From: an uncultured Bacilli bacterium
GTDB lineage: Bacteria; Bacillota_I; Bacilli_A; RF39; UBA660
Direction of reading: 5' to 3'
NCBI GenBank assembly: GCA_934148015.1
Contig: CAKPCU010000006.1
Location: 1-61,357 of the forward strand
DNA length: 61,357 bases
The position numbers and the translations under genes are program-made. Of this stretch, positions 26,202 through 34,155 are shown in pieces (position 1 is the first letter of the stretch; each line of letters opens with the position of its first letter). Under the pieces are notes generated by a model. The model was not told where the DNA came from. It was given only the letters and a program-made list of their open reading frames with translations, and ran no database searches.

Positions 26202-26371
26202 AATCCTATTAAACCAACTATTATAACAATTAAACCTATAATTATTATACCACCACTATTTTCCTTATCTTTAACAGCTTCCTTTACAATAGAAAATGTA
26301 TATAAATAATTAAATAATTTTATAGATAATGTATCAAATAAATTAAAAGTATTTTCAATATTTTGTTGCAT
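26177..26371 (-). CDS. Small single-pass membrane protein
   Basis: 64 residues. An amphipathic N-terminal half (ENTFNLFDTLSIKLFNYLY) and a C-terminal membrane helix (GGIIIIGLIVIIVGLIGFIM) end in TNNKN. A strong GGAGG lies 8 nt before the ATG, and a clean terminator closes the gene, so I accept it as real. No family recognised. Monocistronic. Confidence 0.65.
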   Translation of the reverse strand: MQQNIENTFNLFDTLSIKLFNYLYTFSIVKEAVKDKENSGGIIIIGLIVIIVGLIGFIMTNNKN

Positions 26372-26484
26372 AATACGCCTCCATTAATAAATAATAGATA
26401 AATTTTACGTATTAATTATAACACGCATTAAAAAATAATATAGTTTTTTTACATATTTTTTTATATTTTTTACATTTTTTTACA

Positions 26485-27090
26485 TTATTTAAGCATTTTT
26501 CTTATTGTACTATATAAATATGGCTTATATTCATTTATAGAAAGAGGTTCTTTATTCATTATAGAGTTAAAACACGTTGAACTAACAAGTTCTATTATCA
26601 TATATAAAGTTACACTAGGATTTTCTAACTTTATCCTATTTTCTTCTGCAGCTTTTAAAAATAGTTCTCTAACTCCTAAAGCATTATCATCAACTATTTT
26701 AGTAACCTTCTCGTTATAAAGTCCCCATGATAAATTCTTACTAATAAATTTTAAAAGAAGTCTATTTTTATTTAATTCATTTATAACATAATCAATTATA
26801 AAAATAAGTCCATCTTCAAAACTAGTTATTTTTTCTTTATTAAGTTTTTTTACAGCATCGTTAAAAAGCTGTTTACTTTTTCTTATAATAAGTTGATCTT
26901 GAAGTTCATACTTATCTTTAAAATATAAATAAAAAGTTCCTTTAGCGGTTCCAGCATCATCAGTTATTTCTTGAACTGATGTATTTTTAATACCCTTTTT
27001 TGTAAATAGTTTAAAAGAAGCTTCCATAAGTTTTTTCTTTTTCTCTTCTTTTTTTTCTTCTATTTTACTTAACTTTATATCTTTTTTCAT
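26485..27090 (-). CDS. TetR-family repressor of the divergent transporter
   Basis: 201 residues. The N-terminal HTH follows a lysine-rich lead: KLMEASFKLFTKKGIKNTSV, then VQEITDDAGTAKGTFYLYFK, with the typical YFKDK end. The helical C-terminal ligand domain is not diagnostic. It is divergent from the MMPL/RND transporter, and two TGAC-N5-GTCA palindromes lie between the genes, so it very likely represses the pump and itself. The ligand is unknown, probably a membrane-active or lipophilic compound. Confidence 0.88.
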   Translation of the reverse strand: MKKDIKLSKIEEKKEEKKKKLMEASFKLFTKKGIKNTSVQEITDDAGTAKGTFYLYFKDKYELQDQLIIRKSKQLFNDAVKKLNKEKITSFEDGLIFIIDYVINELNKNRLLLKFISKNLSWGLYNEKVTKIVDDNALGVRELFLKAAEENRIKLENPSVTLYMIIELVSSTCFNSIMNKEPLSINEYKPYLYSTIRKMLK

Positions 27091-27159
27091 TCTTTCACTT
27101 CCTAAATTAATTTAATATTATCACTTTAAAGAAACAAAATCAACTATTTTTTAAAGAAT

Positions 27160-27209
27160 ATTGACCAGAAGTCAATTTTGTGCTATCATATTAAATGACT
27201 TGTGGTCAT
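27160..27209 (+). promoter_or_regulatory. Transporter promoter with twin TetR operators
   Basis: Operator 1 is ATTGAC-N5-GTCAAT (27160-27176); operator 2 is ATGAC-N5-GTCAT (27195-27209). Their centres are 34 bp apart. The promoter is TTGACC (27161-27166), 17 bp, TATCAT (27184-27189). Operator 1 covers the -35 and operator 2 the region just past the -10, so bound repressor would block transcription. Confidence 0.75.
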
Positions 27210-27233
27210 AATATATAAAAGGGAGGAAATGTT

Positions 27234-30200
27234 ATGAATAAATTAACAGATTTCATCTGTAAGCATAAAACTTTAATACTTATAATTACATTACTTCTTT
27301 TAGTGCCTACTTTAATAGGTATTAAAAAAACAAAAATTAATTATGATATATTAGTTTACTTACCAGATGATATTGAAACCATTAAGGGTCAAAATATATT
27401 AACAGATGATTTTAAAATGGGAGCATTTTCTATATCTATAATAGATAATATGGATGCTAATGACGTTTTAAAAATCGAAGAAGAAATTAAAAAAGTAAAA
27501 GGAGTAAATGAGGTAGCAAGCCTTTATGATGCTATTGGAACTACGATACCAATAGAAATGCTTCCTAGCGAAGTAACACAAAGACTTGCAAAAAAAGATT
27601 CTAGCCTTCTTCTAATAACATTTAAAGATGGTACATCTGAAGAGACAACTTTAAATGCCGTTGAAGAGATAAGAAAAATTACAAAAGATAATGTCAAAGT
27701 TGCTGGTATGAGTGCAATGGTACTAGATACTATGGATTTATCAAATAAAGAAATAGTATCATACGTAGTAATTGCAGTTATATTATGTCTACTTGTATTA
27801 ATGTTATCACTAGATTCTTATGTGGTACCTATATTACTTTTGTTAAATATTGGAATAGCAATACTATTTAATATGGGAACTAACGTATTTTTAGGAAATA
27901 TATCTTATATTACTAAAGCTATTAGTGCAGTACTACAATTAGGTGTTACAACGGACTTTTCTATTTTCTTATATCATAAATATGAAAATGCTAAAAAAAC
28001 TAATAAAGATAAAAATATAGCTATGAAAAAGGCTATTAATGAAACAATTACATCAGTTACTGGTTCATCTTTAACTACAATAGCTGGTTTCTTAGCACTA
28101 TGCTTTATGACTTTAACATTAGGTAAAGATATAGGTATAGTAATGGCTAAAGGAGTATTATTTGGTCTTATTTGTGTTATAACAGTATTCCCTGCTCTAC
28201 TTCTTATATTTGATAATATAATAGAAAAGACAACTCATAAAGTTATAATTCCATCATTTAAAAAGTTAAAGGAATTTGTAATAAAACGTTATAAACTAAT
28301 ATTTGTAATATTCTTATTACTATTAATACCAGCTTATATTGGTCAAAAAAATACTAACGTATACTATAATCTAGATAGAACATTACCTAGCTCATTAGAT
28401 AGTTCTATTGCTAATAAATCATTAAAAAATGATTATAAAATAGTTTCACCAGAAATGATACTTGTTGATAAAAACTTAAGTAATGATGAAATAAATGATA
28501 TGATAGGAGAACTTAAAAACATTAAAGGAATCGACTTTGCTCTTTCATACTCATCTATAAGTGATATAGGTTTACCACTTGATGTTATGGATAGTAAAAT
28601 AACTAGTATGTTAGAAAGTGATAAGTATAAGATGATTATAGTTAACTCTGTTTATGATATTGCAACAGATAAGTTAAATAGTCAAATAACTAAAGTTAAT
28701 GATATTGTTAAAAAGTATGATAAAAATGCTATAGTTGCTGGAGAAGGTCCTTTAATGAAAGACCTAGTTGAAATAAGCGATACTGATTTTAGAAACGTAA
28801 ATTATGCTTCTATAATAATTATTGTAATTATAATGCTATTTGTTTTAAAATCTTATAGCTTACCAGTATTATTAATATCTGCAATAGAATTTGCTATATT
28901 TGTTAATATGTCAGTTCCATACTATACAAATACTTCTATTCCATTTATAGCATCAATAGTAATAGGTACTATACAACTTGGAGCTACAATTGACTATGCT
29001 ATATTAATGACTACAAAATATTTAGAAGAAAGAAAAACTAAAGATAAATTTAAAGCTATAAAAGCTTCTTTAGATAGTTCTGTAAGTTCAATCTTTGTTT
29101 CTGGTATGTGCTTTTTTGCAGCAACATTTGGTGTTGGAATATATTCAAAACTAGAAATGATTGGATCACTATGTACATTAATATCTAGAGGTGCAATAAT
29201 AAGTATGATAGTAGTAATCATGGTATTACCATCAATACTTATAATATTTGATAAACTTATTTATAAAACTACAAAAGGTTTTAAAGAAGGAGAAAAAAAT
29301 ATGAAAAATAATAAAAAAATTAAAGCATTAATGTTATTAGCTAGCTTATCTTTAATCATTCCAGTTAATACTTTTGCATTAACTAAAGATGAAACAGTTT
29401 ATGCTAAAATTAAAAATAATGGAGATGTCAAAAATATTACTGTTACAGAGCATTTAATAAATGATAAAAATGAAGACAAACTTACTACTTTAACAAATTT
29501 AGATAATATTAAAAATTTAAATGGTAAAGAAAAATTTACATTAAATAATAATCAAATTACATGGAATCTTAAAAATAGTAAAGATATTTATTATAGTGGG
29601 ACATCTAAAGAAACACTACCTGTTACAGTAAGTGTTACATATAAATTAAATGGTAAAGAAATGAAACCAAAAAAGATGTTAAATAAAAAAGGAAATGTTG
29701 AAATAACTTATAAATTTACTAATAATGATAAGCATTATGTAAATAAAAAGAATATATATACTCCATTTACTTTAGCTCTTACTACTTCTATTAATACTAA
29801 AAATAATAAGAATGTAACTGTTACTAATGGTAAAGTAATTTCTACAGGAGTTAATAACGCAATTGCTGCAGTTAGTGCTCCTGGTTTATATGAAAGTTTA
29901 AATATTAAAGAATTAAAAGGTTTAGATACTATTAAAATTAGTTATGAAACAACTAAATTTAGTTTAAATAGTGTATATGTAGCTATAACTCCTAAAGTAT
30001 TAGATTCTAGTGATTTAGATAATTTAAATAATACTGATGAAATATTTAATAAAGTTAATACTTTAAAAGATGCAGCTGCAAAAATAGTATCTGGTTCAAA
30101 TGAACTTAAAAATGGTTTAGAAAGTGCAAATAATGGTACTAAGGATTTAAATAATGGTGCTAAAGCATTAAGTAGTGGTTCTAAAGAATTAAATAGTGGA

Positions 30201-31079
30201 ATTAATGATGCTTATAATGGTACTAATACTATTAAAAGTGTAATTGATCAAAAAATAAAAGAATTAGAAAGTGATAATACTAATGCTTTAGATGAAGAAA
30301 CTTTAAATTCTATAGCAAATTCTGCTAAGGATGGTGCTACTTTATCAAATGAAAAGAAAGCATTAATTGGACAAGGTGCTATTAACGCTATTAAGTCTAG
30401 CGATAATTATAAAATGATTGAAAATAGATATATGGCTGGTTTAAATGAAGCTAGCGAGACAGGTATAACTGAAGATATAATAAACATTTGTGCAAGTGAT
30501 AACTATGATGCTGTTTATGAAGATACATGTAAAAATGCACTAGTAGTTAAGCTAATTAATGCTAAACAAATGATGACTATAATGCAAGAGACAGCTAAGC
30601 TAACTGCTATACAAACTGCAAGTAGCGTATCAAAAGAAACTGCTAAAGAGGTTGCATATAAAGTTTCAAATGATGTTGCTAATAAAGTTAAAAGTGAAGC
30701 TACGAAACAAACTACTCAATCTTTAAAAGTACTATCAGAAAATTTAAGTACTTTAACAAAAGGACTTGCAAAATTAAACGCTGGTTCTAAAGCACTAGTA
30801 TCTGGTACAGAAACACTTGAAAATGGTACAAATTCTTTAGTTGATGGTTCAAACAAATTATTAGATGGTGCAAATAGTCTTTATAATGGACTAAATGAAT
30901 TTAATAATAATGGTATACTTAAAATATCTAATATCGTTAATAATAATTTAAAAGGTAAAATTAATACACTAAAAGATCTTAAAAAATTAAGTGATAGATA
31001 TAATTCTTATACTTTAAATAGTTCAAACACAAAAAGTTCAACAAAGTTCATTTATTTAATTGATGGTATTAGTAAATAA
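27234..31079 (+). CDS. MMPL/RND-type transporter fused to an exported repeat domain
   Basis: 1281 residues. Residues ~1-690 are an MMPL permease with two halves: a helix near 12-32, a periplasmic-type loop, five helices (~172-325), then the same again from ~355. YITKAISAVLQLGVTTDFSIF and TIQLGATIDYAILM are the paired family motifs. From 690 a second protein seems appended: MKNNKKIKALMLL plus a signal-peptide-like segment ending NTFALT, a beta-rich region, then helical repeats (NGTKDLNNGAKALSSGSKEL; GTETLENGTNSLVDGSNKLL) as in YhgE/Pip-type proteins. AAGGAG stands before the internal ATG at 29301, so a separate 592-residue product is possible. TetR-controlled lipid or drug export is likely. 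Confidence 0.85.
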   Translation: MNKLTDFICKHKTLILIITLLLLVPTLIGIKKTKINYDILVYLPDDIETIKGQNILTDDFKMGAFSISIIDNMDANDVLKIEEEIKKVKGVNEVASLYDAIGTTIPIEMLPSEVTQRLAKKDSSLLLITFKDGTSEETTLNAVEEIRKITKDNVKVAGMSAMVLDTMDLSNKEIVSYVVIAVILCLLVLMLSLDSYVVPILLLLNIGIAILFNMGTNVFLGNISYITKAISAVLQLGVTTDFSIFLYHKYENAKKTNKDKNIAMKKAINETITSVTGSSLTTIAGFLALCFMTLTLGKDIGIVMAKGVLFGLICVITVFPALLLIFDNIIEKTTHKVIIPSFKKLKEFVIKRYKLIFVIFLLLLIPAYIGQKNTNVYYNLDRTLPSSLDSSIANKSLKNDYKIVSPEMILVDKNLSNDEINDMIGELKNIKGIDFALSYSSISDIGLPLDVMDSKITSMLESDKYKMIIVNSVYDIATDKLNSQITKVNDIVKKYDKNAIVAGEGPLMKDLVEISDTDFRNVNYASIIIIVIIMLFVLKSYSLPVLLISAIEFAIFVNMSVPYYTNTSIPFIASIVIGTIQLGATIDYAILMTTKYLEERKTKDKFKAIKASLDSSVSSIFVSGMCFFAATFGVGIYSKLEMIGSLCTLISRGAIISMIVVIMVLPSILIIFDKLIYKTTKGFKEGEKNMKNNKKIKALMLLASLSLIIPVNTFALTKDETVYAKIKNNGDVKNITVTEHLINDKNEDKLTTLTNLDNIKNLNGKEKFTLNNNQITWNLKNSKDIYYSGTSKETLPVTVSVTYKLNGKEMKPKKMLNKKGNVEITYKFTNNDKHYVNKKNIYTPFTLALTTSINTKNNKNVTVTNGKVISTGVNNAIAAVSAPGLYESLNIKELKGLDTIKISYETTKFSLNSVYVAITPKVLDSSDLDNLNNTDEIFNKVNTLKDAAAKIVSGSNELKNGLESANNGTKDLNNGAKALSSGSKELNSGINDAYNGTNTIKSVIDQKIKELESDNTNALDEETLNSIANSAKDGATLSNEKKALIGQGAINAIKSSDNYKMIENRYMAGLNEASETGITEDIINICASDNYDAVYEDTCKNALVVKLINAKQMMTIMQETAKLTAIQTASSVSKETAKEVAYKVSNDVANKVKSEATKQTTQSLKVLSENLSTLTKGLAKLNAGSKALVSGTETLENGTNSLVDGSNKLLDGANSLYNGLNEFNNNGILKISNIVNNNLKGKINTLKDLKKLSDRYNSYTLNSSNTKSSTKFIYLIDGISK

Positions 31080-31081
31080 AA

Positions 31082-31113
31082 AGGATTTCTGATTTTTTCA
31101 GAAACCCTTTTTT
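31082..31113. terminator. Bidirectional terminator after the transporter
   Basis: TTTCTG and CAGAAA with flanking GG/CC pairs around a TTTTTT-containing loop, preceded by an A run and followed by a T run (to 31113). Serves the transporter and the convergent gene. Confidence 0.75.
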
Positions 31114-31621
31114 ATTTATTCTTACGTTTTTTCTTATTTGGTAACAAGGCTTTTTTAACATCATCTGTTATATCAATTCTCTTATCCATATCTCTATAAA
31201 TAATATCATCATTACTATAACTAATTATTCTTTTACCATCTTTGTCTTTTATAAATACATAATCATCATCATCATAATATTCTATTGACAAAGCACCATA
31301 AAAATCAAAATCAATATCTTTCTCATTTAATAATCTATCTAAGTTATTTATTTTTTCTTCACTTTGTAAAAGGTTAAATACATCAAGTATAAAAAAAATA
31401 ATTTCCATATAACCAGTCATAAAAACAATGCCATATGCAATATTAACAAACTTATTATCAAATTCATCAGCTTTGCATCTAACACATAGCATCCCGATAC
31501 AACTAAAGAACACACTAATCGCCATTTTCTCGTTAAACCAATTATTTAATCTTCTAAAATTAACTATATTTTTTAATAATACATTTTTCTTACAACTTCT
31601 ATATAATTTATATTTTTTCAC
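31112..31621 (-). CDS. Hypothetical membrane protein with acidic tail
   Basis: 169 residues, starting at GTG 31619-31621 behind GGTGAT. A basic N-terminus is followed by two hydrophobic stretches (~33-50 and ~62-85), then an acidic cytoplasmic domain (EYYDDDDYVFIKDKDGKR, DMDKRIDITDD) and a basic end KKKRKNK. No family recognised and no catalytic motif. Convergent with the transporter. Confidence 0.55.
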   Translation of the reverse strand: MKKYKLYRSCKKNVLLKNIVNFRRLNNWFNEKMAISVFFSCIGMLCVRCKADEFDNKFVNIAYGIVFMTGYMEIIFFILDVFNLLQSEEKINNLDRLLNEKDIDFDFYGALSIEYYDDDDYVFIKDKDGKRIISYSNDDIIYRDMDKRIDITDDVKKALLPNKKKRKNK

Positions 31622-31670
31622 AATTTATCACCAACTTGATATATACTAACACATTCTAATATAAATATCA

Positions 31671-31696
31671 ACAAAAAAATGGCTTATTTTAAGCCA
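31671..31696 (-). terminator. hsp20 terminator
   Basis: TGGCTTA (31680-31686) and TAAGCCA (31690-31696), 3-nt loop; TTTTTTTGTTG follows on the minus strand. Confidence 0.85.
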
Positions 31697-31702
31697 CTTT
31701 AA

Positions 31703-32104
31703 TTATTTTATTTCGATGTACTTTTTGTCTTCTTTTTCCTCTTTTTTAGGAACTGTAATATTTAATACTCCATTATTAAATTCTGCATTAACTTTATCAG
31801 AATCTAAATCATGTAAGTAAAAAGATCTTTGATACTTACCATAACTTCTTTCACGATGAATGTAATTTTTATTATCACTTTCATCATCTTTTTCTTCAGA
31901 TTTTTCGGCAGTAATTGTCAAATAATCTTTCTTAGCTTCGATTTTTATTTCATTCTTATCGAATCCAGGAACATCCATTTCAATATGGTAATCACCATCC
32001 TTTTCATAGATATCACACTTCATATTTTCCTCTTTTGTCATAGGCATAAAGTCATCAAAAATATCTCCAAAATAATTTCTTGGGATTAAACTCATATATC
32101 TCAT
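31703..32104 (-). CDS. Hsp20 small heat-shock protein
   Basis: 133 residues, a cytoplasmic holdase of the alpha-crystallin family. DIYEKDGDYHIEMDVPGFDK opens the alpha-crystallin domain, and FNNGVLNITVPKKEE closes it; the N-terminus (SLIPRNYFGDIFDDFMP) is short, as is usual. A CIRCE element overlaps its promoter, so HrcA should repress it together with clpB. Own terminator, monocistronic. Confidence 0.94.
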   Translation of the reverse strand: MRYMSLIPRNYFGDIFDDFMPMTKEENMKCDIYEKDGDYHIEMDVPGFDKNEIKIEAKKDYLTITAEKSEEKDDESDNKNYIHRERSYGKYQRSFYLHDLDSDKVNAEFNNGVLNITVPKKEEKEDKKYIEIK

Positions 32105-32120
32105 CTTCCTTTCTGATTAT

Positions 32121-32162
32121 AATATACCACTTTTATTAGCACTTGTCAAGCATAAGTGCTAA
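32121..32162 (-). promoter_or_regulatory. hsp20 promoter with CIRCE (HrcA operator)
   Basis: CIRCE TTAGCACTT-N9-AAGTGCTAA at 32136-32162, perfect 9-bp arms. Inside it on the minus strand is -35 TTGACA (32144-32149); 17 bp on is -10 TATATT (32121-32126). HrcA binding would cover the -35. Confidence 0.93.
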
Positions 32163-32205
32163 TTTTTTTAATCCACATTATATTATGTGTAAAGTTATAA
32201 AAATA

Positions 32206-32236
32206 ATACAAAAAAATAGGCCATTTATTGCCTATT
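32206..32236 (-). terminator. Terminator of the GRPSN membrane protein gene
   Basis: AATAGGC (32215-32221) and GCCTATT (32230-32236), 8-nt loop; TTTTTTGTATT follows on the minus strand. The stop codon lies in the hairpin. Confidence 0.75.
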
Positions 32237-33133
32237 AATTGAAACTATATATGGACTTTTACCTAATTCAGATTGCTCAACATAGATATAAGTTATTAAA
32301 TTCAAATTATTATTATCAACATAAAATGCTAAAGAATCATCACTATTATCTTCGTAATCGGATATTATTTTACCCTCTTTTTGACTAAAATCTAACGCCT
32401 TGTTTATAAATGAGATAGATTTTTCATGATTGATTTCCACATCACTTTTATGATAATTTTCAACTTTATTTATCAATTGCTCTTTAACATCATCATTATT
32501 ATATCCAAGTTCTTTAGCTATGTCATTTAACGATAAAAGTTTTCCATCTTTCAAGCTAAAGTTATATGAAGTATAATTAAAACTTACTGCAGTAGTTCCA
32601 ATAGATGCGTGTGTAACAATAACTGATAAGACATTTTCATTTATGTAAGTTTTATAATCTATATAAAATCTAGGTATTCCAACTTCGTCAATCCCATTAT
32701 TTATATCTTTAATTGTGTACTTTTCAATTTGATTAATATAATTATCATATAAAAGTTTTATTTTTTTATTAACGTCCTTTGCAGCATCATTATCAATGTT
32801 AATAAAAGGAACTTTTAAATCATCATAATAATTAGTAGAGTTGGTCTCTTGCATTCCTAACAAATTAAAACTGTTTTCATAAATATTAATCTTTTTATGA
32901 TTAGCTATATTATAGTTTGTTTTATCATAATCATATGAAGCATCATATACCAAGTTTTTGCTCTCATCTATTTTTTTGAGTGCATTATTATCAATTTTTT
33001 CTTTATCATTCAATATATAAACTACTAATCCTATTATAACGATAAATAGTAATATGCATATTCCTTTAAATACATTTCTTTTTTTGATAGTTTCATTACT
33101 TGGTCTACCTACACCATTTTTAAATACTCCCAT
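32225..33133 (-). CDS. Membrane-anchored DUF3298-like protein with GRPSN leader
   Basis: 302 residues. The cytoplasmic leader FKNGVGRPSNETIKKRN is followed by one membrane helix (~24-43) and an extracytoplasmic domain. The latter resembles DUF4163/DUF3298 (RsiV-like) proteins: IKKLLYDNY-type helix, YIDYKTYINENVLSVIVTH, and SLNDIAKELGYNNDD, ending in a beta-hairpin LAFYVDNNNLNLITY. The leader is nearly the same as in the glucosaminidase-like protein at 10266-11564. An unusual 240-bp upstream region holds a poly-G promoter. Confidence 0.65.
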   Translation of the reverse strand: MGVFKNGVGRPSNETIKKRNVFKGICILLFIVIIGLVVYILNDKEKIDNNALKKIDESKNLVYDASYDYDKTNYNIANHKKINIYENSFNLLGMQETNSTNYYDDLKVPFINIDNDAAKDVNKKIKLLYDNYINQIEKYTIKDINNGIDEVGIPRFYIDYKTYINENVLSVIVTHASIGTTAVSFNYTSYNFSLKDGKLLSLNDIAKELGYNNDDVKEQLINKVENYHKSDVEINHEKSISFINKALDFSQKEGKIISDYEDNSDDSLAFYVDNNNLNLITYIYVEQSELGKSPYIVSINRQ

Positions 33134-33294
33134 TTTTTTACTCTTTCTCCTTCTCTTTTTATTTTTTTGTAAATTATCCTTTACATGCTTATAAATTCAC
33201 GTTTTTCCATATCAACTCCAACCAGTGGATAACCTCTTGTTTATAATCCCCACAGTCCAATATCAATGTCATATTGTGGATAATTTACACTTTT
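33134..33294 (-). promoter_or_regulatory. Long 5' leader of the GRPSN membrane protein mRNA
   Basis: About 150 nt between the predicted transcript start and the gene. It can fold through CAATAT/ATATTG (part of a CCACA...TGTGG hairpin, 33251-33280) and holds a 9-codon reading frame at about 33180-33210 (MEKREFISM) behind GGAG. Whether this leader peptide is used is open. No known riboswitch recognised. Confidence 0.35.
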
Positions 33295-33322
33295 ATAATA
33301 GCATTACCCCCCCCCATGTCAA
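33295..33322 (-). promoter_or_regulatory. Promoter with a nine-G tract in its spacer (phase-variation candidate)
   Basis: On the minus strand TTGACA (33317-33322), a 16-bp spacer consisting of T, nine Gs (33307-33315) and TAATGC, then TATTAT (33295-33300). One more G would give the optimal 17 bp. Drives the gene at 32225-33133. Confidence 0.6.
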
Positions 33323-33362
33323 TATTTACCTTGTGGAAAAATCACACTTTACAAAATTTTGC

Positions 33363-33395
33363 ATCAAAAAACAGACTACCTTTTAAGCAGTCTAC
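33363..33395 (-). terminator. Terminator of the WG-repeat protein gene
   Basis: AGACT and AGTCT arms around 33373-33395 with TTTTTTGAT following on the minus strand; a short but T-rich signal that includes the stop codon. Confidence 0.55.
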
Positions 33396-34137
33396 CACAT
33401 TTTTTATCAACATCAATAAATAATTTTTTAATATTATCTTTCTTTTCATTTTGTAATTCAAATATTTTCTTTAGTATATCTTCATTAATCAAACAAGCCT
33501 TACTATCATATTCCCTTTTAAATAAAGTAATATATTCTTCCATTTTATCATAAGTATCAAATTCTTTTTGCATACTATAATCTAAATCATATATTTTTAA
33601 CAAATAATTAACTTTTAAAGAATTTACATCATAAAGAACATCATCTATTATTAATATATCATCTTTATATACAAAATTCACATAATTAGCTGGTATAACA
33701 GTATTTCCATTTTCATCTTTTAATCCATATAGTCCATTTTTTTCATAAGTTTTATATCTTTTTTTTGGTATATATTTATTCTTTTTAGCAAAAGATTTAT
33801 GTTCGTTTAAATACTTATCTCTTTGTTTATCTAATGCTTTATATGCATATAAATCACACTTTGAATATAATAATTCTTCTCCCTTTTTATTTATAAGTAT
33901 AGGTACAAAATAATCATTATATACCCATGCAAGACCATTAAAAAATGATGATACATCTGTATACTTAGCTTCTATAACTTCATTTCCTAAAGAGTCCATA
34001 AAACCCATATAACAAGTATTATTACTACCAGTTTTAATAAATGATATTAGTCCTTCACTAATTACGTTTTCTCCTAAATAAATATCTTTATTTATATAAT
34101 CACTATTAAGTATTATTTTTCTTTCTACATTAAGCAT
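33376..34137 (-). CDS. WG-repeat-like protein
   Basis: 253 residues, soluble, without signal peptide. Beta-repeat units of the WG (KWG) type are visible: GFMDSLGNEVIEAKYTDVSS with a FFNGLAWVYND end, and YGLKDENGNTVIPANYVNFV. The C-terminal ~60 residues are helical (FDTYDKMEEYITLFKREYD). WG proteins are beta-propeller-like scaffolds of unknown function. It lies 19 bp after gpmI and is probably co-transcribed with it. Confidence 0.72.
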   Translation of the reverse strand: MLNVERKIILNSDYINKDIYLGENVISEGLISFIKTGSNNTCYMGFMDSLGNEVIEAKYTDVSSFFNGLAWVYNDYFVPILINKKGEELLYSKCDLYAYKALDKQRDKYLNEHKSFAKKNKYIPKKRYKTYEKNGLYGLKDENGNTVIPANYVNFVYKDDILIIDDVLYDVNSLKVNYLLKIYDLDYSMQKEFDTYDKMEEYITLFKREYDSKACLINEDILKKIFELQNEKKDNIKKLFIDVDKKCGRLLKR

Positions 34138-34155
34138 ATAAAACCTCTATATTAT

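Noticed and set aside
33224..33340. Three DnaA-box-like words (TTATCCACT, TTATCCACA, TTTTCCACA on the minus strand) within 117 bp, suggesting an origin
   Set aside because: No dnaA, dnaN, rpmH or gyrase genes are near, only one box is perfect, and two lie in a predicted CCACA/TGTGG hairpin of a 5' leader. Not enough for an origin call.
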